Source of the DNA: Corythucha ciliata
Taxonomy: Eukaryota; Arthropoda; Insecta; Hemiptera; Tingidae
Length of the DNA stretch: 64,000 nt
Direction of reading: 5' to 3'
Assembly (NCBI GenBank): GCA_038030265.1
Contig: CM075943.1
Span: forward strand, 37,944,001-38,008,000
Shown piece after piece: positions 44,733 to 54,340 of the stretch. The translations under genes were made by a program, and so were the position numbers. The notes below the pieces were generated by a model that saw only the letters and a list, made by a program, of their open reading frames with translations, had not been told where the DNA came from and did not search any database. The number at the start of each line of letters is the position of its first letter. Position 1 is the first letter of the stretch.

Positions 44733-45508
44733 CGGCAGGCAGTTACAGGTATTTTTGTCATTTTTCGGCTAAACGCATTCTTTTCGCCAATAATAATTTC
44801 TAGCGTCCTAGCCATTCGTAACAGAACAATACCGATTACATTTCTGAAAAGAGCAGGGTAGTTGAGGCCGATGGTGGCTGCAATTGGAGGGGAAGGGGGA
44901 GTCATTTTCAAACTAAATAACATTACAGCGTATCACAAAAGTATTTATGATTGCATGTTCAAAGATTGACGCGGAAACAATGGTTTTTAGTTGTTTTTTT
45001 GTGGTATGTGCAAAATGGCTCAATTTGACTATCTGATCATGAATTTCTGAACGTTCGCTGTAGTATCTCAGTCAAAAATTTAAAGAGCCATTTTGTAGCT
45101 TACAACACTGGCATGTTCTTCGAATAAATTAACCGTACCTTTACCACCCAAGACTTCGGAAGATTCGTCTTTGAAGGAAATGGTAAAAATCAAATTGCAC
45201 TTTTCCGCTTTTTCAAGAAATAAAATAAAATACTTAAACATTAGTTCGGTTAGTTAAAACAGAGTTTCTTAATCCCAAAATTTCTGCTCTTTTCAGAAAT
45301 GTAATCGGTATTGTTCTGTTACGAATGGCTAGGACGCTAGAAATGATTATTGACGAAAAGAACGCGTTTGGCTAAAAAATGACAAAAAGACCTGTAACTC
45401 GGAAATGAAGCGTTTGCGACCCTATGTTCATAGGTGATTTTGGTTCGTCCTCCTTAGTACTACGACTGGTTAAAGTCCTGATCATTCCTCCAAAAACACC
45501 CTGTATAC

Positions 45509-45563
45509 CGACCGATTGGCAGGGGGAAATCTGCGGCACCTATAGTAAAGTTTAGTCACCTTG
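45509..45563 (+). mobile_element. 55 bp right-end fragment of the MULE-like MITE
   Basis: CGACCGATTGGCAGGGGGAA to GTTTAGTCACCTTG equals the last 55 bases of the 42883-43160 copy with few changes. It starts right after the CAGGGTG element ends. The rest of the MITE is missing. Confidence 0.8.
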
Positions 45564-45569
45564 GAGCAA

Positions 45570-45640
45570 AGTCAATGGGAAATTGGTAGAGTGAACAAAT
45601 CGAACCATTGAAATGAAGCAACATCACGGGAGCAAAACTT
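45570..45640 (-). mobile_element. Fragment of the GTCTGTCC MITE
   Basis: On the minus strand GTTGCTTCATTTCAATGGTT and CGATTTGTTCACTC match 3255-3295. Confidence 0.5.
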
Positions 45641-45899
45641 ATACGTAAGAAAACCGCGGAACGAATTTTAGTTTGGTCGCTATTCACGGGAAATGCTAAC
45701 TAGGTTTTTTGAATTAAATTTTAAAGATACCCCGCGGCCCTCCTCCAAATAAATGTCAGTTTGGCGAATACATTTGTGAAACTTTGCATATCCACTCCAT
45801 TCACTCGAAGCTGACGCTGTCACTTTTGAGACGTGTGCGAAGTTGAGCGAATTCGACTATACTTTATTTTATTTTTTTCTATTAATTTTTGCGAATATA
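45641..45899. other. No gene or repeat recognised
   Basis: Nothing stands out. Confidence 0.4.
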
Positions 45900-46047
45900 T
45901 CGCTCACTCGGAAGAATACTGGTACAACTCAAAAACGTTTTTCTGTCCATTCCAGTTTGGATTAATTTAATTTTATTTAATCCCAACTGTTTAAGGTCAG
46001 AAAAACTTTTTTGAGTTGTAGGTACCAGTATTCTTCTGAGTGAGCGA
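45900..46047. mobile_element. TCGCTCACTCGG MITE, copy 2 (148 bp)
   Basis: Same ends as 24320-24464, with the interior in the opposite orientation. The two copies differ at few positions, and this one has a small GGTACC gain in the right arm. Confidence 0.82.
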
Positions 46048-46142
46048 TATTGTTGTTTGGCAAAATGGGCCACGAAAAATGTATCGTATAAAGCCCCCTA
46101 TTCTGTAACTCATGAAGCGTGCGTTAGCGAAATTTCTCAACT

Positions 46143-46273
46143 GGGGCCTTATTACGAACGGTCGGGAAAAAATGCCGCTGGTGGTATCTAAGGACGCCTA
46201 AGAAGAAATAGCACTATCCCGCCATAGCAACCGCATCTTGCGGCATTTTCACACGGGTTCGTAATACGGCCCC
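46143..46273. mobile_element. GGGGCCTTATTACGAACGG palindrome, nested
   Basis: The ends are GGGGCCTTATTACGAAC and GTTCGTAATACGGCCCC. The inner arms AATGCCGC and GCGGCATT pair. It is related to 60403-60531 and in its arms to 11085-11213. Confidence 0.78.
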
Positions 46274-46274
46274 T

Positions 46275-46407
46275 GGGGGTCAAACATGAGCTAGCGTAAA
46301 AAAATTAACGCAAGCGGTAACTAAGGGCCCTCTATCACAAATAATGTTAGAACGCCATAGATACCGCGTTTTGACGGTATTTTTACGCTAGCTCATGGTT
46401 GACCCCC
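46275..46407. mobile_element. GGGGGTCAAACATGAGC palindrome, nested
   Basis: GGGGGTCAAACATGAGCTAG and CGTAAAAA are inverted at the right (TTTTTACGCTAGCTCATGGTTGACCCCC). It starts one base after the previous palindrome. Confidence 0.78.
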
Positions 46408-46732
46408 TGATTAATTTCAATTATTCACCTTGTTTATTTCGCTAACGCACGTTAAGAGTTACACAGCGGGGGGGCTGATGGCAGATGGCAGGTTCGCTGA
46501 TTTTATTTTTCTAAAATTTAGACGTCATCTAAGCGACAAGTTTGTGGTTTTACTAACGCGTACATTTATTTGTGTCTCTGAGGAAGTTTTAAAGAAATAA
46601 ATGGGTATTCAAGCCAAACTTTGGTTTTTCAATTATCTATTTCTGTGAATATTCAAGGCTAGACTGGAAAATGTTCATCTCATACATTTTATTAGTGCAT
46701 TTCATCATTTTTTAGGCGTTTTTCAGAAAAAA

Positions 46733-47162
46733 AAAAACGCTGCGAATTATCGAACAATGCCTTATTATTTCGACTGTGGGTTTATTATTCATCGATGTAG
46801 TCAAATCCGGCTTGAAATTACATGAAAATCGACACCCCACACCCCTATGATCCGAAATCCTTTGAAAATCCCCATTTTGGACCCGCTTTTGGCCCATAAA
46901 ACCCCAGGGAGTTATTTGATCAAACTGATCAGATGTTAGGACCAACTAGACCCCAAATGGAGTCTATGTGCGAAAGAACGAGTTTTTTCGAGCAATCCTA
47001 GGGCAAGATATGGCCCGGACGGCGGACGGACATTTTTTTTTTATTGCAGATTTGGATTCTACGCACTTTGAAAAGGTAAAAACTACAAATTTTGAGGGGG
47101 GTCAAAAAAAATTTTTTGCGATACGATTACAAAGACTTATTATTGAGAAATAATAAGCCAAA
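46733..47162 (-). repeat. ~430 bp dispersed repeat, copy 1
   Basis: From ACGCTGCGAATTATCGAACA to AATAATAAGCCAAAA it is nearly identical to 58979-59431. Differences are a few single bases, a TATG insertion, a short GGCCATATC insertion and T-run lengths. Read on the minus strand it begins with the TGTCCGTCCGCCGTCCGGG type of sequence seen in noncoding invertebrate repeats. There are no terminal repeats and no coding frame. Confidence 0.88.
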
Positions 47163-47380
47163 ATGGATGGTTCAATTTGAACATGAAACATCTAAATACG
47201 AAAGTGAAAAATAAAGGGAGACGGAAAAGGGGAATGGTGGAGGGGAAGCGTGTTCAGAAGTTCCCCCCGTACGTCGCACGGTCCATCGAAGGTTCAGTCG
47301 CTATTCACTTGGATCGCCACCGTCACTCGAAATTGGCATCACTTTTTCCCTATTCAGATTCTTTTCTATAGAGTAAAGCT
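47163..47380. other. No gene or repeat recognised
   Basis: Only a short unrecognised frame (47177-47371). Confidence 0.4.
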
Positions 47381-47443
47381 TTGGTTTCCTAGAAAAGCGG
47401 TGCCGTATTATTACGGTAGACAATTTCCCTTTTCAATCAAACC

Positions 47444-47755
47444 ATAGTTGCCTAGAGAGCGGTAAACAGACAGCGGCACCGCTTCCATCGTGACGGTGGT
47501 GATGAACGTTTTTTCCTCGTAGCTCCAACTATTTGATAGTATTTTCTTTTAACAACAGAATATAGAGTCGTTTTCGGACATTATTAATTACAATTTCTTC
47601 ATCATCCAGCTCCCAGGTAGTTTTCACGCTCATTTTAAACAAAAAACGTTCACCGTCACCGTCAAAAATCGTTGATGAACAGTTTATCACCGTCACGAAC
47701 GGCCGTCTCATTCGAAGCGGTGCCGCTGTCTGTTGACCGCTCTCTAGGCAACTAT
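47444..47755. mobile_element. ATAGTTGCCTAGAGAGCGG palindromic element (312 bp)
   Basis: Arms of about 60 bp (ATAGTTGCCTAGAGAGCGG, ACAGACAGCGGCACCGCTTC, CGTGACGGTG) are inverted at the right. TA lies at each end. Its arms share AGCGGTGCCG with the outer element, so the two may be related. Confidence 0.78.
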
Positions 47756-47787
47756 ACTGGCGTGATTTAAAAGGGGATGTTTTCCAC

Positions 47788-48524
47788 CAAGGTGACTAGA
47801 CTTTGCTATAGGCGCCGCAGATTTCCCCCTGCCAATCAGTAGAGACGGGTGGGGACTGGAGACTGAGTCACCAGCAGTCCTTTACTCCCGATTGTTCACC
47901 CTAGAGCAGCAGAGGAAGTTAATTTTGAAATTGAAGTTTTTGAATGGGGAACTTGTACATTTTTCAAAAGTTGGTGTTTCTTAAAGAGGGCTCTTCCGCA
48001 AGCCTATTGCTCACATTAAAGTTTGAAATCAATCAAGGATGCCTTTTTAGCGAATTTTTAACAATTTTGAGTGGGGGTTCGATTACGTCAAAATTTATTT
48101 ATTGAAATGGATGATGTGGGGAAGAGGGGGTTAGACGCGTTTACTGGAGGGAAATTTTTCATGTTATTTGTTAACAAACAATTTTAGAGTTCCCTCAAAT
48201 GCTTCAAAAGTAAGGATTTACGTCATTTCCCCTCGCACCATCCATCCCCTCCTGAAGAACTTTGAATCTTTTTTAAAAATCTTAAAACGCACCAATCGGG
48301 TTGCAACTTCCGTTGTTATCCTTCAGTGCACGGGTCAAATCACCGGTATGCTTTTCTTCCCAATCTGAGATTCATGCAAGTTCCCCATTCTCAAAAATCA
48401 CAACCCAATAACAATCAATAATGTACAGCATCCAGCGCAAAGGCGGTTGGGACTGCTCGTGACGTAGGTGAAGGACAGTAATGGCCGAAGATCTATGTCA
48501 CCTATAGAAAGTTTAGTCACCTTG
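47788..48524 (+). mobile_element. MULE-like MITE CAAGGTGAC, copy 3, interrupted
   Basis: The 9 bp repeat GTTTTCCAC flanks it (47779-47787 and 48525-48533). Without the 446 bp insertion it is about 290 bp, like the 29186 copy, and in the same orientation. Confidence 0.9.
47944..48389 (+). mobile_element. TGGGGAACT MITE, copy 2 (446 bp), nested
   Basis: The ends are ATGGGGAACTTG and CAAGTTCCCCAT. Comparison with the uninterrupted MULE-like MITE (AAGTTTATAAATTCTC at 29328) places the insertion inside an AATT, with at most a 2 bp duplication. Confidence 0.85.
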
Positions 48525-48621
48525 GTTTTCCACCGCAATATAACGGCACCGCTTTCCTAGGAAACCCAAGCATTACACAATGCCTTTCACACGAAACAAT
48601 TCCGTCACGGGTGATTAATCA

Positions 48622-49043
48622 TTCGGGAATTCGCTTGAATGCCCGATTTTGGAGAAAAGTATACCGGTGAATTGGCACATGGGCAGAAGGATATCAACGG
48701 TAGTTGCATCGCGATTGGTGCACTTGGTGATTTTTAAATAAATGTAAAAGTTTTCCAGGAGGGAAATGTCACGTCAATGGCCACTTGTAATGGATTTGAG
48801 GGAACTCGGAAATTTTTTGTCTACAAATAACTAGAAAAATTGTCCCCCTGGAAATGCGTCTTACCCCCTCTTCCCTACCGTCCATTTCATTGAATAACAT
48901 TTGACGTATTCAAACCCCTCTTCTTAAAAGGTCGCTATAAAGTAATCCTTGGTTGATTTCAAGGTTTTAATGTGAGCTACAGTCTTGTGGAAGAGCCCTC
49001 ATCAAGAAACACCGGTGCTTGAAAAATGTGAAAGTTCACCATT
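48622..49043 (-). mobile_element. TGGGGAACT MITE, copy 3, inverted, ends worn
   Basis: CCCGATTTTGGAGAAAAGTA, ACCGGTGAATTGGCACATGG and onward match the reverse complement of copy 1 down to CAAGAAACACCGGTGC. The terminal GGGGAACTT is degraded at both ends. It lies 232 bp from copy 2 in opposite orientation. Confidence 0.8.
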
Positions 49044-49283
49044 CACCCATCAAAATTAATTCATTTGCCCTGGACTGTCCTGAAGTTCTGTTCTCATAAA
49101 AATGTCAAACTTCCAAAATTTGCTGTACAGATCTCTATTTCTCTCAATATTCATTCCATGTCAACGATTCAACGGCAATAATAAAGATAAATGCAGACTA
49201 CTCGGACGTGACGTTAGAACACCCATTCCCACGTGTGATACGAAATTCTAGAAAATGCTTTTATTTTTTTGCGTTCACATTCC

Positions 49284-49410
49284 TCTGACAAGCATCATCC
49301 CACGTGTTCCCACGTCACGTCCGGGCAATGTGAACGTAAACAAACAAAATCATTTTCTGGAATTTTGTGTCACACGTGACGTGGGAACACGTGGGATGAT
49401 GATTGTCAGA
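49284..49410. mobile_element. Palindrome TCTGACAAGCATCATCCC (127 bp)
   Basis: TCTGACAAGCATCATCCCAC and GTGTTCCCACGTCACG are inverted at the right (CGTGACGTGGGAACAC, GTGGGATGATGATTGTCAGA). The middle repeats TTCACAT/ATGTGAA arms. Confidence 0.75.
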
Positions 49411-49998
49411 GCAATGCTCTAGCAACTTGGCCATGCTTCGAGAATACTCACTGTTTAAAACATCACATGGTGTTTGGATTGGAACAGTAGAGTAGAGCAG
49501 TAGGGGGCTATCCAAACATTAACGAAGATTGCACCCAAGGTGCGGCCCAGTCTCTGTTTCGACCTCAGACCTTCAGCCACCAGGGCTACTCAGTCCTGCG
49601 GGCCAGTTCTGTAAAGTTAGCAACAGTCAAAACGACAGTTAATAGCGACTGTCGATTGTAGTGCCGTTTCCTACATGTCGAGATCGTTTTGTGTGTTGTT
49701 GTTCTTGTGATAAGAACAAACTTTCATAAACAATAATGAATTTATTTGGGTACAATGAACCACATCAATCGGACTTCGTTCGAAGAGGTGTCCCGATCTG
49801 TCAGCTATGACTGAAGAAGTCTCAGTGCTACATAAAGACAAAAATACTAGCAATTGGAGAGCCGCAATCTCTGGGAAATCACCCTGCTAATTCGAAAAAA
49901 AATCAATCAGACTATGGATAAACATAAAAAAAGCAACTTAATGCGTGTGCTCGCTTGCTATGACCTGTTACCTACTATAACTTGTTACTAAAAAATTA
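49411..49998. other. No gene recognised
   Basis: There is a small AACAGTC/GACTGT hairpin around 49620-49655. Nothing else. Confidence 0.4.
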
Positions 49999-50133
49999 GG
50001 TGCGTTCCATTGTTTCGCGAGTGCTACACTTTTGAAGAAAATCATCTGGTTTCATTCAATTTTTGAGAATAAGTCAATGAAGTCACATGGTTTTATACAC
50101 TAGTGTAGCTAGTGCAAGACAATGGAACGGACC
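49999..50133. mobile_element. GGTGCGTTCCATTG palindromic MITE (135 bp)
   Basis: GGTGCGTTCCATTGT and ACAATGGAACGGACC bound the element, with CTACAC/GTGTAG arms inside. The left flank is TTA and the right flank TAT. Confidence 0.65.
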
Positions 50134-52077
50134 TATTCATAAGCTAATACATACTGAAATTGAAATTCTTTAAATTCGTCAGTTGACGGACTGATCGAAT
50201 TGCGTAGTTTAAAGAAAAATAAAATTACAGACACACGGGGGAAAGCGACACTGAAAATATAAAGTTTTCAGAGATGTTGTGTTTAACAGGTTAAAGCATG
50301 GAAGAGGTGGTATAGATAAAAGAAAAATTGGGGAAACGGTCAAACAAGGGTAACGAGTGATGTCGTCGAAAGTTCATAGGGGTGAGAGTATATTTATACG
50401 CTTATATACGTGAAAGGTCATTTGTATAGGTGTTATTTGAAGGGAAACCACGGGTAAACAGAGCTTGATGTTATAGCAACCCCGCATGATACGCAAACTT
50501 GGAAACGTGGTTGTGATGGAGAAGGGGATTGGTCAATCGGGAGTTTGATTGAGGTGAGCAGATTGGAAATCCGCAAGAATGGGAGAGAATCATTGATGTT
50601 TCCTACAGAAGTACACTTTTTCGCATATTCATGATTTTATACTCTTATTTTTTATGAATGTTGCTTAAATGAAGGAACGCTTGGAATTCGTTATAAACGA
50701 TTTTTTATTGCAACCATAACTGTTCTTAACTGTTCCTTAGCCCAAGGAGACCTTAAGGAATAGGAACGTTGTACACGAGTGAATCTATTTTGAGCAATAA
50801 TAATAATTAACCTCTGCGCCAATTAAGAGAAAAGTACTGTTTGAGTCGGTCAATGGTGGTACCATTGAACATTACGAAGTGCTGAAGATACGACGAAGTC
50901 CGAGATTTATTATGTTATATACTTATTTAGTTATTTATTGATTTTCTTTGGAAAATTCGGTACTATAATGGAAAGGAACCAAGTATCTTTTGAATTCGAT
51001 TTTTATAACACCAATTCCTTCACGCTATCAAAACTATTAGAAAAAATGATAGACGGTCTTTATTACCTTTATTAATCCGCCTCAGCGGGAGGTAGCGGGT
51101 GCGAAAATATTTTTCATGCCCCCTCCTCTCCTCACCATATCGTCAACGAAAAGGTTTCAGACCATTTTCACAAAGAAGAGAAGGAAGGAAAAAGAGCCGC
51201 CTTTTCTCCATCGAAACAACTTTATATTGATTTATTTTCCATTATATCAGTGCACAGTCTTTGCTCTTGAACCGATAGGGACCTCTTCCCTCGCCTCGCC
51301 CCATAGTACTTCTTGCCAGTCCTGGTCAAAAGTGTATCTTTATTTATGAAAAGACTCTGAATATAAACTGGTTTATAGCAGCGAGGTGAGGGATGTAAAT
51401 ATTCCGCTGCGATGCTGAAGTACAGATGGGGTGGGACTATTTCTGCTTTCTTCACTGTTTCCTCCCTGATTCATATTCAAAAATTGATTGGCACTTATGA
51501 GCAACTAATGAAATGCACTAAAAAATGTGCCTCCTTTTCTGCTTTTTGTTTGTCATACCTGTGGATACTCGACTTTCTTCATTAGGTATTCAATTTTAAG
51601 TACCTACTCTGAGTGTTCATAAAATTGACTTTTCTGTTGAGGGGGGGGGGTCAGATTTATTAGCTTTTGATGAATATTTCAGCTATTTTTTTCACGCATG
51701 GTAGAAATATAAATGGAGTTTTCGATGCTTTCGAGCGGAAGCGAGTTTGAGACAGACGAGAGCTGTGTTTATGAATAGCTGCTAATTATACTACGTGCGC
51801 GTTATAAAGGGATCATGCTAGTTGATAATGAATGTCAATTGGGTTTCGAATTATTGAACTATGAGTATAGGCTTGGTGCCTTAGATGTGCGTTAGAACTA
51901 AAACTCCTGGAACTAAAAAAGGAACAACCATAAAAAATCTGATCGTTGGATTGTTGCTATACGTTAGCCTTCCATAATTCGTTCATTACCCCACTCTTGT
52001 AATTGATTAAAAAAGTGTGACGTCGACGTCGCCGTAGGCAGTTTGCAAAGAAAACAAACAATTATCTTTAATAGTGA
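50134..52077. other. No gene or repeat recognised
   Basis: Short frames (51116-51349, 51222-51455) are unrecognised. A G run lies at 51641-51650. Confidence 0.45.
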
Positions 52078-52085
52078 GTTTTAGC

Positions 52086-52352
52086 CATGGAGGTAGGAAC
52101 AGGTGGGAAGAGAGAAAGGCTTTTTTAATGTAAAAACATGTGAATCCGGGTTTTCCGCCATTATACACACCATCTGTTATCATTCTCCTAGAGAGGACGG
52201 GAGAGTAATTATCACTTTTTCACTGATGAAGTATCAAATTGTCAATGTTTTTGATGGCTGAGACCTGATAACAGATGGTGTGTAGTAATGGCGACCGGCT
52301 TCACGAAAAAATTTAATGCGTTTCACTCCCTCCACTTGTTCCTATCGCCATG
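52086..52352 (-). mobile_element. hAT-like MITE CATGGAGG, copy 3 (267 bp)
   Basis: It has the same ends as 3378-3642 but the interior is in opposite orientation. The 8 bp repeat GTTTTAGC flanks it (52078-52085 and 52353-52360). Confidence 0.92.
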
Positions 52353-52370
52353 GTTTTAGCACTCTCCCGT

Positions 52371-53088
52371 TGTTACGACCAAAATTAAATATTGTAAACA
52401 AAACACTTCCACCACTCATAACCGCCAACAAACCTCCGGAGGAGGAAGAAGAAAGTAAACTTCATGGAACTACGTGCCTACACTCCAAGCGGCAGACTAG
52501 AGAAGATCCAAGCAATCACGCTAATCACAGCCTCCGAGCGGAAAACAACTGTTATCTTGTATCATTTGTAAATAATCAATTCATGCTCTGTACATATAAC
52601 AAGTTTCTAATTTACATCAAGTATATCATATACATTTGACAAAACTTTGTAAATCTTCTCATACGATAGAGCGTAAGTAATTGTAATGACAACCCCCCAA
52701 ACTGCTCAAATTAACCAGACTTTTTCTCCCAAAACGTCTCGCTTCTTTCTTCCATTTGCCCTTGTACTCGGTGTGATCTCCCCGGTACTTCTTTTCTTCC
52801 ACCTTTCACAGCACCTGATCGGCTAATCCCGCTCGGTGCTTCCAAACCTACCTGTCCGAGAGTGAAGGCTGATCCCTTCATTCTCACACCCGTCCTAGAA
52901 CCCGGAGTGGAAGCTTGATCTCTTCCCTCCGGTACTCCTCGACCATTCCGACCTACCTCTCCCGGTGGACACGTCTATTTGAGTCGAGGCCTTCTGAGCT
53001 GGGAAACGATACCCACAATCCTCGACACCCGTTAAACCCTCCGGAAACTTTATTTTCCAAATTCAACCAATCAGATGTTTCGTAACCA
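52371..53088 (+). mobile_element. Candidate solo LTR, weak
   Basis: It begins TGTTACGACC and ends TTCGTAACCA, near-inverted ends of LTR type. The right half (52700-53060) is C- and T-rich and unlike its surroundings. No matching target duplication was found (CCGT against GGCA), so the ends may be coincidental. A host transcript or other repeat is also possible. Confidence 0.25.
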
Positions 53089-53141
53089 GGCAACGACTGT
53101 TGAAGTGTTGCTAAAAGTCTCTAATGTTTACTAGACTCCAG

Positions 53142-53278
53142 GGGGCCTATTCTCTAACAAAAATCAATATTTTTTTCGCCAGCCATGTGTTTATTTCATT
53201 CATTTGTTTGAAGAAAATTAATGAAATAAACATATGACTTCGAAAAAGCTATTGCTTCGGAGTTAGAGAATAAGCCCC
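53142..53278. mobile_element. GGGGCCTATTCTCTAAC MITE, copy 2 (137 bp, CAG duplication)
   Basis: The ends are GGGGCCTATTCTCTAAC and GTTAGAGAATAAGCCCC. CAG lies on both sides (53139-53141 and 53279-53281). The interior is inverted relative to 23867-24007. Confidence 0.85.
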
Positions 53279-53281
53279 CAG

Positions 53282-54005
53282 TTCTTAATAACGATGAGCT
53301 GAGATTTGTTCAGAAATAGAGTGATGTCATCACTTTTTGAGTCAATTTGTAATTTGGCCCCTTGTAATTTGTGAATGCTCTACACAAACCCGAACACCTT
53401 GCGCTTTCCTCGATTTAAAAAAAAAAGACTTGAGCTAACAATTGAGGGCCTATTTTCCCATGTTTAAAGTTTTGCCAACATCTGTAATTGATTCACAGTT
53501 TATGGCGATCGTTCGCATTATATGTATACGCACGGGCAGAGTAATTAATGTGCGTGACTTTATTTTTTTAAAAATGTGTATATCGCTTCCAAATTAGAAA
53601 GGAAAAAATTTCAGCTTATACCGAGCCGAGTTTCACAATCATGTTCAGAGGACTTAAGGCTTAAGGACTGCAAATGACAAGGATGGAAAAAGTGTTTCGT
53701 TAAGTCCTCGTCATACAACACTTGAGAGAAAACTCTTTATAAGCGTCTCGAGCGACTCTTAATGCTCCTTATACTTTCAAAGGGCGGATCTTTTATCTGT
53801 CTTGACGGAGATCACGAAACATGTTTTTCCCCTCAAATAACTAAATATTTGCCACCAATCGGTTTCGCCTGACATGAGAGGTCCGGCTCAATTCATGCGT
53901 TCTCTAGAGTCTAACTAAACAAATTTACTCAAAACAAATAATTTTAGTAGGTTGCATAGACGCATAATCATCATGGCATTGCATAGCGTACACGAAGGAA
54001 TTAGT
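53282..54005. other. No gene recognised
   Basis: A worn TCTAACTAAACAAATTTA...GTTGCATAGACGC piece at 53906-53985 resembles the TGTGGAGTCTATGC palindrome family. Confidence 0.4.
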
Positions 54006-54155
54006 GATGCACCGAGACTGATACCGATACCGAGACGAGACCTACTTTTAAGAGGGCGAGACCGAGACCATGACTCCAGGTATCGTACCGAGACCTAGAC
54101 GATACCACAATTCTCGAGACGAAACCGAGACTCATTGTCAGTCTCGGTATCGGAA
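54006..54155. repeat. CGAGAC/CGATAC hexamer repeat, copy 1
   Basis: Irregular alternation of CGAGAC and CGATAC with GGTATC/GTCTCG inverse at the right end. It starts TAGTGATGCACCGAGACTGA. A similar block ends GTCTCGTGAAACACTA at 58487-58640, so TAGTG-T-CACGAGAC may be a terminus, as in some hAT-like elements. Confidence 0.6.
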
Positions 54156-54308
54156 AAATGGCGAAGGGAGAGGTGGAGGAGAGAAGGAAAAAAAAACTAC
54201 AAAAAAACACAAGAAACAAAAAGAAAGTTGTGGTCATGACATAACCTACCTGTGCCTCAACCCCCTCCACCTAAGGAAGGGGGTGATAACAGCAGAATTA
54301 CCCGAGCT

Positions 54309-54340
54309 GGAGCCTTAGTACGAACGGTCGGGATTAAGTA
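54309..54340 (+). mobile_element. End fragment of the GGCCTTAGTACGAACGGTCGGG palindrome
   Basis: GGAGCCTTAGTACGAACGG followed by TCGGGATTAAG matches the left ends at 46143 and 60403. The right end is missing. Confidence 0.5.

Larger units (their letters stand above)
43265..44740 (-). mobile_element. 5'-truncated non-LTR retrotransposon with RNase H, self-inserted
   Basis: On the minus strand it carries the end of ORF2: a region upstream of RNase H, the RNase H domain, a CCHC-like motif, a short 3' UTR, then (TAA)3 and a 22 bp A tail (43265-43295). It sits inside the CAGGGTG element. A 90 bp copy of its own 3' end lies inside its RNase H region (43924-44013). One frameshift also breaks RNase H. 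It probably belongs to an RNase H-bearing clade of the I/R1/LOA group. Confidence 0.88.
43163..45506. mobile_element. CAGGGTGTTTC inverted-repeat element split by a retrotransposon
   Basis: The left arm (43163-43264 plus 44741-44865) and right arm (about 45286-45506) pair over more than 200 bp. Shared, inverted, are GGACTTTAACCAGTCGTAGT, GGTCGCAAACGCTTCATTTC, CGTCCTAGCCATTCGTAAC and ACCGATTACATTTCTG. Removing the 1.48 kb retrotransposon restores the left arm exactly at CCGAG|TTACAGG. The centre (44866-45285) has no transposase frame. Confidence 0.88.
46092..46475. mobile_element. Outer palindromic element holding two others
   Basis: CCCCCTATTCTGTAACTC and GTGCGTTAGCGAAAT at the left pair with ATTTCGCTAACGCAC and GAGTTACACAGCGGGGGG at the right. 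Both inner palindromes (46143-46273 and 46275-46407) lie between the arms, abutting each other. Confidence 0.75.
47381..48569. mobile_element. TTGGTTTCCTAG element, outermost of a four-part nest
   Basis: TTGGTTTCCTAGAAAAGCGG and TGCCGT at the left pair with ACGGCA and CCGCTTTCCTAGGAAACCCA at the right. Inside lie a palindrome (47444-47755) and a MULE-like MITE (47788-48524), which itself contains a TGGGGAACT MITE (47944-48389). With all of these removed the outer element would be about 140 bp. Confidence 0.7.

Noticed and set aside
49525..49600. A possible tRNA
   Set aside because: There is no box A/box B pair and no cloverleaf.
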